From: Deltaproteobacteria bacterium
GTDB taxonomy: Bacteria > Myxococcota_A > Polyangia > Polyangiales > Polyangiaceae
DNA: 64,000 nucleotides
Reading direction: 5' to 3'
NCBI GenBank assembly: GCA_016875405.1
Contig: VGRJ01000008.1
Span: forward strand, 20,052-84,051
Positions 48,891 to 58,671 of the stretch are shown one piece after another (the stretch's first letter is position 1; each line of letters starts with the position of its first letter). The position numbers were made by a program, and so were the translations under genes. The notes below the pieces were generated by a model. It saw nothing but the letters and a program-made list of their open reading frames with translations. It was not told the DNA's origin and searched no databases.

Positions 48891-50003
48891 CTAGGGGATG
48901 TCCCCGAAGCAGCCCTGAAAGCCGCAGGAGAATGGGCAGTCGATGGGCTGATCGTCGGCGAAGCCGTTGCAGTCGTCATCGATGCCGTTGCACAGCTCGA
49001 GGCCGGCGGGGAACGTCTCCTGGCACGCGAGCGAACCGGCGACGCACGCGGTCTCGCCCGTCTGACAAGGTCCGAGCAAGCCCGTGTTGCACGCGACACC
49101 ACCCCCGGGATTTCCCTGGTCGACGACGCCGTCGCAGTCGTCGTCGAAGACGTTGCAGACCTCGGCGCTCGGCCCAACCTTGCTCTCGCACACAATCTTT
49201 CCCGCGACGCAGCGGAGCTCGCCTGCCGCGCACGCGCCCTTCGCACCCGTGTCGCACGACGCGCCACCTCCAGGATTTCCCTGATCGGTGACGCCATCAC
49301 AGTCATCGTCGACGCCGTTGCAGGCCTCGGCGTTCGGGGCCGCCTTGCTCTGGCACGCGATCTTCCCGGCGACGCAGCGAAGCTCACCGGCCGCGCACGC
49401 GCCCTTCGCGCCACTGTCGCATGAGGCGCCGCCGTCGGGATTCCCCTCGTCGGCGAGGCCATCGCAGTCGTCGTCGACGCCGTTGCACGTCTCGGCGGTG
49501 GGCGAGGCGATGGCGCCGCAGACGAGCTTGCCATTCGTGCACGTGAGCTTTCCTGCCGCGCACGCCCCCTCTGCGCCGGTCGCACACGTCGCGCCGCCTT
49601 CGGGATTGCCATCGTCGACGGCGCCGTCGCAATCGTCATCGACGCCGTTGCATGACTCGGCTCCACCCGGCTTGCCTTCGACGCAGACGAGCTTTCCGGC
49701 CTGGCACACGAATGCCCCAGATGAGCACACCCCAGGGCTGCCGGACGAGCAGCTGTTGCCGCCGTCTGGGTTCCCCTCGTCGACGAGGCCGTCGCAGTCA
49801 TCGTCGACCCCGTTGCACATCTCGGGGGCGGGTCCGATCGCTCCGACACAGTCGCCCCAGGTGTCCTTCCCGCACGACTGCGTGCCCGCCTTGCACGCAC
49901 CGACGCCGCCCGCGTCCGTTGCCGGGGTGGTCGTAGCCGAGACCAAGAGCGCCCGCACCGGCGACACGACCGTGACGCACGTCGCGGACGCGACCACGCG
50001 CAT
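48891..50003 (-). CDS. MopE-like Cys/Asp repeat protein, probably lacking its 5' end
   Basis: 370 residues from the ATG at 50003, but that start is doubtful. From about residue 30 the protein has the MopE-type pattern: GVGACKAGTQSC, then six CNGxDDDCDG motifs, five spaced exactly 55 residues, each followed by DEGNPDGG and three to four cysteines. The Asp-rich motifs suggest calcium or other metal binding; such proteins are secreted. The expected signal peptide and the first cysteine segment are missing. The sequence that would encode them is instead antisense to the membrane ORF at 49926-50409. I infer a 5' truncation near 49915. Confidence 0.7.
   Translation of the reverse strand: MRVVASATCVTVVSPVRALLVSATTTPATDAGGVGACKAGTQSCGKDTWGDCVGAIGPAPEMCNGVDDDCDGLVDEGNPDGGNSCSSGSPGVCSSGAFVCQAGKLVCVEGKPGGAESCNGVDDDCDGAVDDGNPEGGATCATGAEGACAAGKLTCTNGKLVCGAIASPTAETCNGVDDDCDGLADEGNPDGGASCDSGAKGACAAGELRCVAGKIACQSKAAPNAEACNGVDDDCDGVTDQGNPGGGASCDTGAKGACAAGELRCVAGKIVCESKVGPSAEVCNVFDDDCDGVVDQGNPGGGVACNTGLLGPCQTGETACVAGSLACQETFPAGLELCNGIDDDCNGFADDQPIDCPFSCGFQGCFGDIP
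48993..49817 (-). repeat. Five 165-bp in-frame repeats in the MopE-like gene
   Basis: Five tandem 55-codon units encode the CNGVDDDCDG motif, an Asn-Pro-x-Gly-Gly turn and cysteines; a sixth, shorter motif ends the protein. The third and fourth units are nearly identical in protein sequence, suggesting recent duplication. Confidence 0.9.
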
Positions 50004-50409
50004 CGTGGGGCGTACGAAGGGCGACAGGGGCGCCCTCGGGTGGATCCTCGCCGGCCTGCTCGTCGCGGCCATCCTCGGGATCGCCGTCGCGACGGGCGGG
50101 CGCTCCTCGAAGCGCGCGGAGGAGAACGCGGCGGTCGCCCATGCCTCACCGATTCCCGGCGAGGCGGCGGGCGAGGACCCCGTCGCAGCGCCGACAGGGA
50201 GCGAGGGGTCGACGCCAGCATCCGCGACGGCGACGCCCTCGAACGAACACGAGCCCACACGCAACGCCCCGTCTGCCGTAGCCTCCCCGTTGCCCCCACC
50301 TCGAGCGCCTTCCTCGACCGACACGGCCTCGCGACCGACGGGCACGCCACCACCGCGGCCGGCTCCGGCTGCCTTTGACCCGAAGACCTTCCGCCCGAAC
50401 CGCCTGTGA
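49926..50409 (+). CDS. Single-pass membrane ORF, possibly the tail of a lost Ser/Thr kinase gene
   Basis: 161 residues from a GTG. A short polar lead (RIVGRTKGDRG) is followed by one membrane helix (about 37-55: LGWILAGLLVAAILGIAVATG). A Pro/Ala/Ser/Thr-rich tail ends AFDPKTFRPNRL. This helix plus Pro-rich tail resembles the end of myxobacterial membrane-bound Ser/Thr kinases, which often precede TPR genes. Here it overlaps the TPR gene by GTGA. No kinase domain precedes it; upstream lies the MopE-like repeat array on the other strand. It may be a genuine small protein or a remnant. It overlaps the doubtful start of the MopE-like gene by 78 nt. Confidence 0.5.
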
Positions 50410-51355
50410 GCCGACGTCGCCCCCCTAAACGTCTCTGCCTCGCGCTCTGCCTCGCGCGTGCGACCGCAGCGGCGCCCGCCAGCGCCTCGCCGCCGTCGGC
50501 CGAGCGGCTCTTCGCGGAGGCGCAGCGCGCCTTCGATCTCGGGAAGTTCGAGCAGGCGCACCTTCAGTTCTCGCGCGTCGCCGACGACGTGCGAAGCCCG
50601 AATGCAGCCTTCCTGGCGGCGCGCGCGCTGCAGAAGCTCGGCCGACTCCCCGAGGCGTTCGAGGCGATGGATCGCGCGGTCATGCTCGCCACGGCGAGGC
50701 TCGCGGACGATGACGGCTATCGACCGACGCGCGATGCCGCGGCCGCCGAGCGCGAGGCCATCGCGACGGAGGTTGCGCGCGTGATCGTCGCAGTCGCGGA
50801 TGCGCCTCCGGGGCTCGAGCTGCACGTCGGCGGACGAAGCCTCGGGACCTCCGACCTGGGAAGGACACTGGCGGTCGCCCGGGCGTCGTGTCGATCGACG
50901 CAGGGGCCCCCGGCAGAGTGCCGCTCTCGAAGCGCGTTCGACTCGCAGCCGGGCAGCTCGAGACGGTCGCGCTCACGTTGACCTCAGGCGTGGCGCCCGC
51001 GCCTCTCGCAGAGGAGCGCCCGGGCCCGCTCCGACCAGTGGGTTTCGTCACCGCCGGGCTCGGTGCCGCGACGCTCGGCGCAGCCGTCGTCACCTGGACT
51101 CTGGCCGGCGAGCGGCACGACGAGCTCCTGGCCCTCTGTGGGGCGCCGCCCTGCACGAAACCTGGCGTCGAGGCCATCGTTCGCGAAGGCGAGCGACTCG
51201 ACCTCGCGACGAACGTCGCACTCGGGCTCGGCATCGCGACGACGCTCGCAGGCGCGACGATGATCGCGGTGGGCTGGCCCAGCGCCGCGACCTCGCGAGC
51301 CGCGCTCGAGCTGCGGGTCGCGCCGTCGTTCGTGGGCCTCGTCGGCACCCTCTGA
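50406..51355 (+). pseudogene. Exported TPR protein broken by a one-base deletion
   Basis: From the GTG at 50406 the first frame encodes a signal peptide, a TPR-like region (LFAEAQRAFDLGKFEQAHLQF, then AFLAARALQKLGRLPEAFEAMD) and a PEGA-like start (LELHVGGRSLGTSDLGRTLAVA). It then turns to nonsense and stops at 50981. From about 50881 the +2 frame continues in register (GVVSIDAGAPGRVPLSKRVRLAAGQ) through two membrane helices to 51355. One extra C at the CCC of 50878-50880 would restore a 316-residue protein with the plan of the gene at 2339-3193. Either this is a real inactivating mutation or a sequencing error in a C run. Confidence 0.8.
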
Positions 51356-51373
51356 AGCAGCGCCGTTCGGTCG

Positions 51374-51402
51374 TTGCACGCTGCGCCCGTTGCGACTAGG
51401 TC
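51374..51402 (+). promoter_or_regulatory. pyrH promoter
   Basis: TTGCAC (51374-51379) and TAGGTC (51397-51402) are 17 nt apart. The -10 box ends 6 nt before the GTG of pyrH, so the transcript would start at or next to the start codon. Confidence 0.55.
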
Positions 51403-51408
51403 GGGCTC

Positions 51409-52167
51409 GTGACCAAGCACGCCGACACGCTCGCGCCGCCCCCGCCGGATCCGAACCTCGCCTTCCGACGCGTCGTCGTGAAGCTGAGCGGCGAGGCGCT
51501 CTGCGGCGAGAGGGGCGGCTTCGGCATCAAGCCCGAGACGCTCCACGAGCTCGCGGCCGAGCTCGCCAGCGTGCACCGAATGGGCGTCGAGCTGGCGGTG
51601 GTCGTCGGCGGCGGGAACATCTTCCGAGGCCTGAAGGGCGCGAGTGCCGGGATGGACCGGTCGCAGAGCGACTACATGGGCATGCTCGCCACGGTGATCA
51701 ACAGCCTAGCCCTGCAGGACGCGCTCGAGCGCGCCGGATGCCCGACTCGGGTGATGACGGCGATCGAGATCCGGCAGCTGGCCGAGCCCTACATTCGCCG
51801 GCGCGCGATGCGCCACCTCGAGAAAGGCTACGTCGTGATCTTCGCGGCAGGGACCGGCAATCCGTTCTTCTCGACGGACACCGCGGCGGCGCTCCGGGCC
51901 ATGGAAATCCAGGCTCAAGCGCTCTTCAAGGCGACGAAGGTCGAGGGGATTTACGACCGCGATCCGATGCGCCACGAGGACGCGCAGATGGTGAGCCACA
52001 TGTCCTACGACCGGTTCCTGTCCGACCGGATCGGCGTGATGGACCAGACCGCGGTGGCGCTCTGCCGAGAGAACAAACTGCCCATCCGCGTGTTCAAGCT
52101 GACCGAGGGCAACATCCGCAAGGTCTGCCTCGGAGACGCGATCGGGACCGTCGTCGAAGACCGCTGA
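51409..52167 (+). CDS. pyrH: Uridylate kinase
   Basis: 252 residues of the amino-acid-kinase fold; makes UDP from [65 protein letters not shown] and [10 protein letters not shown] are all present. The start is GTG with no Shine-Dalgarno but a promoter directly upstream. An N-terminal extension of about 18 residues (Pro-rich) precedes the core. Confidence 0.97.
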   Translation: MTKHADTLAPPPPDPNLAFRRVVVKLSGEALCGERGGFGIKPETLHELAAELASVHRMGVELAVVVGGGNIFRGLKGASAGMDRSQSDYMGMLATVINSLALQDALERAGCPTRVMTAIEIRQLAEPYIRRRAMRHLEKGYVVIFAAGTGNPFFSTDTAAALRAMEIQAQALFKATKVEGIYDRDPMRHEDAQMVSHMSYDRFLSDRIGVMDQTAVALCRENKLPIRVFKLTEGNIRKVCLGDAIGTVVEDR

Positions 52168-52221
52168 GGCCCTGGTTCGTCCGCGAGACGACGGGACGAG
52201 CCGCTCGGGCGCACGCGGGAC

Positions 52222-52249
52222 TTGCGCTTCTCCAAGGTTTCACTAGAGT
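52222..52249 (+). promoter_or_regulatory. rpoZ promoter
   Basis: TTGCGC (52222-52227), a 16-nt spacer and TAGAGT (52244-52249). The -10 box ends 10 nt before the rpoZ ATG, and the short leader has no Shine-Dalgarno. Confidence 0.55.
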
Positions 52250-52259
52250 TCGCGGCCCT

Positions 52260-52499
52260 ATGGCACGCGTCACGGTCGAAGATTGTCTGGAGCGCGAGGA
52301 GAATCGCTTTGCGCTCGTGGTGATGGCTGCTCGCCGAGCTCGCTCGCTGATGAAGAGCGCCCGCCCGCTGGTGCAGTGCCGGAACAAGCCGCTCGTCGCC
52401 GCGCTCCGCGAGATCGCGTCGGGCCGCGTTCACTTCGACCGCAAGAGCAGCGAAGTCGTCGCGGAGTGGGTCGAGCAGCAGCGCACGCCGCGGACGTGA
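52260..52499 (+). CDS. rpoZ: RNA polymerase omega subunit
   Basis: 79 residues. [30 protein letters not shown] matches the omega start, and [16 protein letters not shown] the conserved helix. Omega assists assembly of the beta-prime subunit. Its stop overlaps the methyltransferase start (GTGA). The usual gmk and spoT neighbours are absent. Confidence 0.96.
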   Translation: MARVTVEDCLEREENRFALVVMAARRARSLMKSARPLVQCRNKPLVAALREIASGRVHFDRKSSEVVAEWVEQQRTPRT

Positions 52500-53323
52500 G
52501 GCAGGCGCCCGGGGGCCTCCGTTCGGCGAAGCGTCGCGAGCGGGCCCTCGTCGAGGGAACCGAGGCGCACTACCGCGACGCTGGCTATTACACCGCGAAC
52601 TACCGCGAGCGCGTCGAAGACATCGATTACTATCTCGAGCTCTGCCTGGAGCGCGGCGGTCGAGTGCTCGAGTACGGCTGCGGGAATGGCCGAATCGCGC
52701 TGCCGCTCGCCAACGCGGGGCTCGACGTCACCGGGGTCGACTGCTCGGCGGAGATGCTCGACGACCTCCGGCAGCGCCTCAAGCGTGGACGCCCCGAGGT
52801 CGCGCGACGAGTCCGCCTGCGCCGCGGCGACATGCGGGCCGTCCGGCTGCCATCCCGCTTCGACCTGGTGCTCTGCACCTTCAACACGTTCCTGCACCTC
52901 TACACGCGGCAGGACGTCGAGCGGTTCCTCGCACGGGTGCGCGCGCACCTCGCGCCGCGCGGGCGCTTCGTGGTCGACGTCTCGATGCCGATGGCCGAGG
53001 AGCTCGCGCGCGATCCGGAGCGGCTCTTTCGGGCGCCGCGGTTCCGACACGCCACGACCGGGGACCTCGTGCGATACGGCGAGCGATTTCGCTACGATCC
53101 GCTGCGTCAGGTTCAGCTCGTCGATATGGTGTTCGAGCCCATCGACGAGCCCTCACGGGCCTGGGTGACGCCCCTCGCGCACCGACAGTTCTTCCCGCAA
53201 GAGCTCGAGGCGCTGCTCCACTACAACGGACTCGACGTCGTCGAGATTCATGGCGACTACGAGCGGCGAGCGCCGACCCAAGAGGCGACGACGCTCGTCT
53301 ACCACTGCGAACGCGCGCGGTGA
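52496..53323 (+). CDS. SAM-dependent class I methyltransferase
   Basis: 275 residues. The SAM loop is [20 protein letters not shown] followed by [11 protein letters not shown], with [26 protein letters not shown] as motifs III-IV. The C-terminal part ([13 protein letters not shown], then [26 protein letters not shown]) is typical of small-molecule methyltransferases. The substrate is unknown. The GTG at 52496 overlaps the rpoZ stop, so the two are coupled. Confidence 0.88.
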   Translation: MRQAPGGLRSAKRRERALVEGTEAHYRDAGYYTANYRERVEDIDYYLELCLERGGRVLEYGCGNGRIALPLANAGLDVTGVDCSAEMLDDLRQRLKRGRPEVARRVRLRRGDMRAVRLPSRFDLVLCTFNTFLHLYTRQDVERFLARVRAHLAPRGRFVVDVSMPMAEELARDPERLFRAPRFRHATTGDLVRYGERFRYDPLRQVQLVDMVFEPIDEPSRAWVTPLAHRQFFPQELEALLHYNGLDVVEIHGDYERRAPTQEATTLVYHCERAR

Positions 53324-53381
53324 GCGGCTCCCCAGACCTGCCGCCCGAAGGCCGCGCGGCAGGGAGCCGAAGCCGGGCCCT

Positions 53382-54119
53382 TCAGACGCCGATGCGAAGG
53401 CGGTTGGCGAAGTTTTGCTCGAGCTTCGCGGCGAGGACCTTGGCGGCCGCGGCCTCGATGTCGTACTCGACGCGCTTGAAGTCGAAGCGCTTACGCTCGG
53501 AGTCGAAGGTCACGAAGCTCGCCCGGTTGTCGTAATCGCGCGGCTGACCGACGGACCCGACGCTGACGATGTACTTCTTGCCGGGCTCGAGCGTGAAGTC
53601 CGTCGCGGGGAGCTCGACGACCGAGGTACGCGTCAGGGCGAAGACCTTGCAGAGGTGCGAGTGCCCGATCAGCGTGAGGGGCGCCATGCGCTCGTAGATC
53701 GAAAGGCACTCGCGGGCTTGCTCGGGCGCGAAGATGTAATCGAACTCCTCAAGCCGAACGGGCGAGCCGTGGCAGAGGTCGACGTCGGCCTCCGCAATGC
53801 GACGGCTGTAGGGCAGCGCCTTCAGCCACTCGGTGTTCGCCTCCGTGAGCAGGTCGGCGTGGACGTCGAGCGCGTGACGCGCGGCCTCGTAGTAGTACGA
53901 GTAGTCCATGCGGCCCGCGACGGCTGCGTCATGGTTGCCGAGAATCGTGTGCTTCGCAACGTCGCGGATGATGCTCGCGCACTCGTTCGGCGAGCCGCCG
54001 TAGCCGACCACGTCCCCGAGGCAGTGGTACTCGTCGATCGACTCGGCCTTAAAGGCCTCAAGGACCGCGCTCAGGGCCTCGTAGTTCGCGTGCACGTCGC
54101 TGAAGATTCCGAGACGCAT
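53382..54119 (-). CDS. Calcineurin-like metallophosphoesterase
   Basis: 245 residues with every metal motif in order: FSDVHANYEAL, CLGDVVGYGG, LGNHDAAV, DLCHGSP and GHSHLCKV. This is the YfcE/MJ0936 type of small phosphodiesterase with two metals. The natural substrate is unknown. It is divergent from the thiolase gene; 128 nt separate the starts. Confidence 0.93.
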   Translation of the reverse strand: MRLGIFSDVHANYEALSAVLEAFKAESIDEYHCLGDVVGYGGSPNECASIIRDVAKHTILGNHDAAVAGRMDYSYYYEAARHALDVHADLLTEANTEWLKALPYSRRIAEADVDLCHGSPVRLEEFDYIFAPEQARECLSIYERMAPLTLIGHSHLCKVFALTRTSVVELPATDFTLEPGKKYIVSVGSVGQPRDYDNRASFVTFDSERKRFDFKRVEYDIEAAAAKVLAAKLEQNFANRLRIGV

Positions 54120-54247
54120 CGTGTCCTACCCAGAAGGTTCCGTAACGAGAGCGACAAAGGCTACCACCTGGGCCCCCGCCCTTCAAAGGCGATCACGCGC
54201 CCCTCGATCTTCCGTGAACGCGGGTTCGGTGTAGGCTCGATTTTCTC

Positions 54248-55474
54248 ATGCAGCCCTCGTCCGTATCCCTCGCCCCAGTCTACCTCGTCGACGCGGTCCG
54301 GACGCCGATCGGCCGCTACGGCGGCGCGCTCGCCGAGGTGCGCCCCGATGACCTCGCAGCGCACGTGGTCGCAGCCCTTGTCGCCCGTCAACCAGCCGTC
54401 TGCGCGCAGCTGGAGCAGGTCGTGTTCGGCTCGACGAACCAGGCTGGTGAAGACAATCGCAACGTGGCGCGCATGGCGTCGCTCCTCGCCGGGCTGCCGT
54501 ACGAGGTGGCCGGAGTCACGGTGAACCGGCTGTGCGGCTCGGGGCTCGAAGCCCTCGCGGACGCCGCGCGAATGATCGCGGTCGGAGAGGTCGACGTCGC
54601 GCTCGCAGGCGGAGTCGAGAGCATGAGCCGCGCGCCCTACGTGATGTCGAAGCCGCGCGAGGCCTTCTCGCGGACGCCGCCCGAGATCTACGACACCTCG
54701 CTCGGCTGGCGCTTCCAGAATCCGCGCATGGCTGAGCGCTTCGAGCTCGTGTCGATGGGCGAGACCGCAGAGAACGTCGCCGAAAAACACGGAATTTCGC
54801 GTGCGGACCAGGACGCCTTCGCGGCCGAGTCGCATCGACGCGCGGCCGCCGCGTGGGAGCGCGGCGCGTTCACGGACGAGGTCGTACCGGTGACGGTGCC
54901 CGCGAAGAAAGGTGCCCCCACCGTCGTCGCCAAGGACGAGTGCGTCCGAACCGACGCGTCGGTCGAGAAGCTCGCGACGCTCCGCCCGGTGTTCCGCGCG
55001 GGCGGCACGGTGACCGCCGGCAACTCCTCTCCGCTGAACGACGGCGCGGCCGCGCTCCTCGTGATGTCGGAGCGAGCGCTCGACCGCACCGGGGCGACCC
55101 CGCTCGCCCGCATCGTCGCGTCGACCACCGTCGGGCTAGAGCCAAACTACATGGGCGAAGGTCCGATCCCCGCCGTCCGCAAGCTGCTCGCGCGGACGGG
55201 TCTCGAGGCGGGCGCCATCGACCTCGTCGAGCTGAACGAGGCCTTCGCCGCGCAGGCCCTCGCCTGCATCCGAACCCTCGGTTTCGACGCGGCGCAGGTC
55301 AATCCAAACGGCGGCTCGATCGCACTCGGTCACCCGATCGGGTGCTCGGGCGCGCGCATCGTGGCGACGCTCGCCCACGAGATGAAGCGCCGAGGCGCGC
55401 GGCGCGGCGTCGCGTCGTTGTGCATCGGGGTGGGCCAGGGGATCGCGCTCATGCTCGAGCACACCCGGCTCTGA
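54248..55474 (+). CDS. Thiolase (acetyl-CoA/3-oxoadipyl-CoA acyltransferase family)
   Basis: 408 residues. The acyl-accepting Cys is in [13 protein letters not shown], the His in [20 protein letters not shown] and the second Cys in [23 protein letters not shown] and [12 protein letters not shown] are further landmarks. It cleaves or forms 3-ketoacyl-CoA. The insert region with [14 protein letters not shown] resembles PcaF-like members, but no aromatic pathway genes are nearby. TAGGCT lies 10 nt before the ATG, with no Shine-Dalgarno. Confidence 0.94.
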   Translation: MQPSSVSLAPVYLVDAVRTPIGRYGGALAEVRPDDLAAHVVAALVARQPAVCAQLEQVVFGSTNQAGEDNRNVARMASLLAGLPYEVAGVTVNRLCGSGLEALADAARMIAVGEVDVALAGGVESMSRAPYVMSKPREAFSRTPPEIYDTSLGWRFQNPRMAERFELVSMGETAENVAEKHGISRADQDAFAAESHRRAAAAWERGAFTDEVVPVTVPAKKGAPTVVAKDECVRTDASVEKLATLRPVFRAGGTVTAGNSSPLNDGAAALLVMSERALDRTGATPLARIVASTTVGLEPNYMGEGPIPAVRKLLARTGLEAGAIDLVELNEAFAAQALACIRTLGFDAAQVNPNGGSIALGHPIGCSGARIVATLAHEMKRRGARRGVASLCIGVGQGIALMLEHTRL

Positions 55475-55476
55475 CG

Positions 55477-56358
55477 TCAGCCGTCGACCGGCGCCATCAC
55501 GAGGACGCCGAGCTCGGCGCGTAGCTTCGCGAGGGCCGGGCGCACGACCGCCCGCCGGCGCGCGGCGAGCGCGCGCATGACTGCGCCGCGGACGCGCCCG
55601 TCGAACGTCGAGGCGGCGAGGGTAGCCTGCGCGACGTCGAGGTCGTGCACGACGCCGAGCTCCCTCTGGTAGGAAGCCGCAAGCCGCGTCAGTTCTCTCA
55701 GCGCGGCGGCGCGGTCGGGCCTCGAACGCCCATCCGCAGCGAACACCTCGGCGAGCCACTCGGCGAGGTATCGAAGCCGCTTCATCGCGAGGCGGAGCCG
55801 ATGCAGCGGCTCGACCGCGTCGGCCGTCGCGAGCGGCGCGAGCACGGCGACGTCATGCCGGGCACGGAGGAGCGCACCGTCGGCGAAGGCCTCGAGATCG
55901 CGCACTCGCCGCCGGCCTCGAGCGACCAGCGCCGTGAGCGCATCGAGCGCTTGCAGGAGCTGGCCGTCGACGACCTCGACGAGCCCCTCCGCGCGACGCG
56001 CTCCGGCGGCTTCGCCGCGAGACGCGAGCCACACGTCCAGCCTGGCGCGCGACGCCGGACGGAGAGAGAGCTCAGCCAACGTCTCGGCGAGCACCTCCTC
56101 GTCGCGGAGCGGTCCGGTCGCGCGCGCCGCGGTCGCGAGGACTCGCACCACGCGCCCGACGGGCTTGCGACGGAGGAGCGGCCGCGATGCCGCGAGCAAG
56201 GTACGAAGCCTGCGGAGGCTCACCCGAAAATCGTGAATGTCCTCGTCTGCGGGCGCGCCCCCCTCGAGCTTGTCTCGCGCGCGTCGAACGCCGCGAATCG
56301 CGGCGAGCAACGCCGGGCCCGCCACCGCGAGGGCCGACTCGGGCATCGCGACGTTCAC
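55477..56358 (-). CDS. CHAD domain protein
   Basis: 293 residues, mostly Arg/Ala-rich helices. HDFRVSLRRLRTLLAASRPLL and HRLRLAMKRLRYLAEWLAEVF are the two conserved His/Arg helices of the CHAD domain, which binds polyphosphate. The start is GTG and overlaps the RNase J stop (GTGA). No CYTH or polyphosphate kinase gene is adjacent. Confidence 0.9.
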   Translation of the reverse strand: MNVAMPESALAVAGPALLAAIRGVRRARDKLEGGAPADEDIHDFRVSLRRLRTLLAASRPLLRRKPVGRVVRVLATAARATGPLRDEEVLAETLAELSLRPASRARLDVWLASRGEAAGARRAEGLVEVVDGQLLQALDALTALVARGRRRVRDLEAFADGALLRARHDVAVLAPLATADAVEPLHRLRLAMKRLRYLAEWLAEVFAADGRSRPDRAAALRELTRLAASYQRELGVVHDLDVAQATLAASTFDGRVRGAVMRALAARRRAVVRPALAKLRAELGVLVMAPVDG

Positions 56359-58019
56359 GGGAGCGCCCCGCCGACGAGCCGGACCTCGACCACGGGTCGC
56401 TGCCCGAGCTCCGCGAGGAGGCGATGTCGGATCGCGCGCCTCAGCGACTCGACGAGTCGCGTGTCGTCACGGGTGGCGCCCGAGGTAAACACTCCTTTGA
56501 CAGCGGCCGCGACCAGACCGTCCGCGCGTTCGGGCTGCGGAAGGCCTCGGGTCAGCGCCTCGATGGAGGGGGCGCCTCCGCGGGCGCCTCGCGCCACCAT
56601 CGCCACCACGAGCCCACCTCGGGCGAGCTCGCGGCGAGCGTCGAGGACGGCGCGCTCGAGCGCTTCGCCGCCGCCTCGATGCACGCGCCCGGTGACGACC
56701 GACGAACCCCTCGCGAGGCCCTCCTGGCGAAGCTCGGCGCGCTCCCCGTTACGAATCACGAGCGTGTCCGAAACGCCGACCTCGGCCGCGAGCTCGGCGT
56801 GACGGCGGAGGTGTGACAGTGTCCCGTGCACCGGGATGAACGAGCGTGGCCGCACGAGCTCGAGGAGGCGCCGCTGCTCGCCGCGGTGCGCGTGGCCGCT
56901 TACGTGAATCGCCGGGTGCGTGAGGCGGGTGACGAGCTCGACGCCGCGCGCGAGCAGCCGGTCCTGCATGTCGAACACCGCGCGCTCCGCGCCCGGGATC
57001 ACGCGGCTCGACAGGATCACCCGGTCGCCGGCATCGAGCTGGAGGTCGGGGTGCTCCCCCGCGGCGAGTCGTGCGAGCGCCGCACGCGGCTCGGCCTGGG
57101 TCCCGGTCGCGAGGTAGAGGACGCGACTCCTCGGCAATGTCGCCGCGATCTCAGGAGCCACGACACGATCGCTCGACCAGTCGAGCCAGCCGAGCTTCCG
57201 CCCGAGTTCGGAGTGCTTTCGCACGCTGCGGCCGAGCAAGCAGACGTGTCGACCGGCACGTCGCGCGATCCCTTCGAGCGCCCCGAGTCGATGGACGTTC
57301 GACGCGAAAAGGCCGACGACGACGCGACCGTTGGCCGACGCCACGAGCCCCTCGAGCGCGTTGACGACCCCGAGCTCGCCGCCGGCCTTGCCCTCCTGGA
57401 ACACATTCGTGCTGTCCGACAAGAGGAGCGCGACTCCCTCGTCTCCAGCCCGCGCGAGGCGCGCTTCGTCGGTCGGCTGTCCGTCGAGCGGCTCGTCCTC
57501 GAGCTTGAAGTCACCGCTGTGGACGACGGTGCCCGCGCAGGTGCGCACGAGGAGCGCCGTCGCATCGACGATCGAATGCGTGACGCGCACCCACTCCACG
57601 AGGAAGCCACCCACGGGGGTGGGCACGCCGACCGGGACTGCCTCTAGCAGGTAGTGGCCCTCGTCGATGCCCCCGTCGTTCAAGCGTTCGCGCGCGAGCT
57701 CGATCGCGTAGCGAGGGCCGACGATGCGGAGCGGCCCGTGCCTCCTCGGCGCGAGCGCCTCGAGCAGGAAGGGCACCGCGCCGACGTGGTCCTCGTGGCC
57801 GTGAGTGAGGACGAGCGCCGCGAGGGCGTCCGGCGCGTCGAGGAGCGCGTCGAAGCGCGGGTGGATGAGCTCGACGCCGAGGTCGTCCGACGGAAACGTG
57901 GCGCCGCAGTCGATGAGCAGCCGCTCGACCCCGGTCGCCGCGGGTTGCTCGAGGACGAGCGCGTTCATCCCGATCTCGCCGAGGCCTCCGAGCGGGGTGA
58001 CAACGAGAGCCTGGGTCAC
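56355..58019 (-). CDS. RNase J family metallo-beta-lactamase ribonuclease
   Basis: 554 residues, the usual RNase J length. The catalytic HxHxDH is LTHGHEDHVGAVP; GLGEIGMNALVLE opens the fold, VVHSGDFKLEDEPLDG gives a metal Asp, and LLSDSTNVFQEGKAGGEL plus the beta-CASP region and SGHAHRGEQRRLLELVRPRSFIPVHG follow. It is an endo- and 5'-exonuclease in RNA decay. The GTG at 58019 has AAGGT about 9 nt upstream; open frame to 58157 is low complexity. RNase E/G and RNase J therefore coexist here. Confidence 0.94.
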   Translation of the reverse strand: MTQALVVTPLGGLGEIGMNALVLEQPAATGVERLLIDCGATFPSDDLGVELIHPRFDALLDAPDALAALVLTHGHEDHVGAVPFLLEALAPRRHGPLRIVGPRYAIELARERLNDGGIDEGHYLLEAVPVGVPTPVGGFLVEWVRVTHSIVDATALLVRTCAGTVVHSGDFKLEDEPLDGQPTDEARLARAGDEGVALLLSDSTNVFQEGKAGGELGVVNALEGLVASANGRVVVGLFASNVHRLGALEGIARRAGRHVCLLGRSVRKHSELGRKLGWLDWSSDRVVAPEIAATLPRSRVLYLATGTQAEPRAALARLAAGEHPDLQLDAGDRVILSSRVIPGAERAVFDMQDRLLARGVELVTRLTHPAIHVSGHAHRGEQRRLLELVRPRSFIPVHGTLSHLRRHAELAAEVGVSDTLVIRNGERAELRQEGLARGSSVVTGRVHRGGGEALERAVLDARRELARGGLVVAMVARGARGGAPSIEALTRGLPQPERADGLVAAAVKGVFTSGATRDDTRLVESLRRAIRHRLLAELGQRPVVEVRLVGGALP

Positions 58020-58671
58020 GATGGGTTTACCTTGCGGCAGCGACGGACTGCGTTTCACGCCGGGGCTCGAGGCGCGCCTGCGACGCGAGAGGAGCACCCC
58101 GCCGCGGCGGTGCGCGGGCCGAGATCGGAGAGTTTCACGGGGAAAACGTGTTGCCAATCTGCGCGCTTGTTTCGGTCAAGCTGTGTTCAGCGGTGTGGGC
58201 GTTCAGCGCCGTTTTCAAGTGCGAAAAAATCTTCCCACTGGTTCCGATGGGTTACGCCTCTCACCCGCTTTTTCGTTTGCAGGGGCCCTAAACATCGGGG
58301 TAGTAATTCGGGCTCCTCGGAGCCCTCCCGCTCCTCCTTCACGCCGCTCGGATACACGTCGCTAGCACCATGCCGGTGCGCCCTTCGGCGCCTCTGAGGC
58401 AGCCGACACTCCCCTTATGACATGTCTGGGGGCGGGCACGTGAAGCAGGACCGGAACTACCGAGGTCGACGCCTGCACCCAGGGGTGGGTGCGGGTCGAG
58501 GTGGGTTGGCGTCGGGCCGAACACGAGCGCGCTGCCAACCGACCAGATCTTCGGGTCGCTCGAGGTCGCGAGACACGTGCGCCCGCTCATCGGTCACCGA
58601 TGCAGAGATCGAACACCCCAACCACATCACCAACGCCATCAAGACACGCAGAGCCATCGGGAACAGAGGAC
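58020..58671. other. Long divergent leader between RNase J and nrdJ
   Basis: 652 nt without a supported gene. The part at about 58130-58310 is AT-richer, with T and A runs, and probably holds promoters. A hairpin at 58310-58325 pairs GGGCTC with GAGCCC. A four-tract G-rich motif (58482-58505; loops of 1, 3 and 7 nt) lies on the nrdJ sense strand. I found no cobalamin riboswitch box and no NrdR box. Confidence 0.55.

Noticed and set aside
48993..49817. Regular tandem repeats considered as a CRISPR array or satellite
   Set aside because: Units are 165 bp with no spacers and encode 55-residue protein repeats in frame.
49288..49925. Rightward open frame with repeated His/Ala/Pro units
   Set aside because: It is the reverse of the MopE-like 165-bp repeats; only the part after 49926 looks protein-like.
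58020..58671. Cobalamin riboswitch or NrdR boxes before nrdJ
   Set aside because: No B12-box-like segment, no GCCACTG, and no paired NrdR-type palindromes found by eye.
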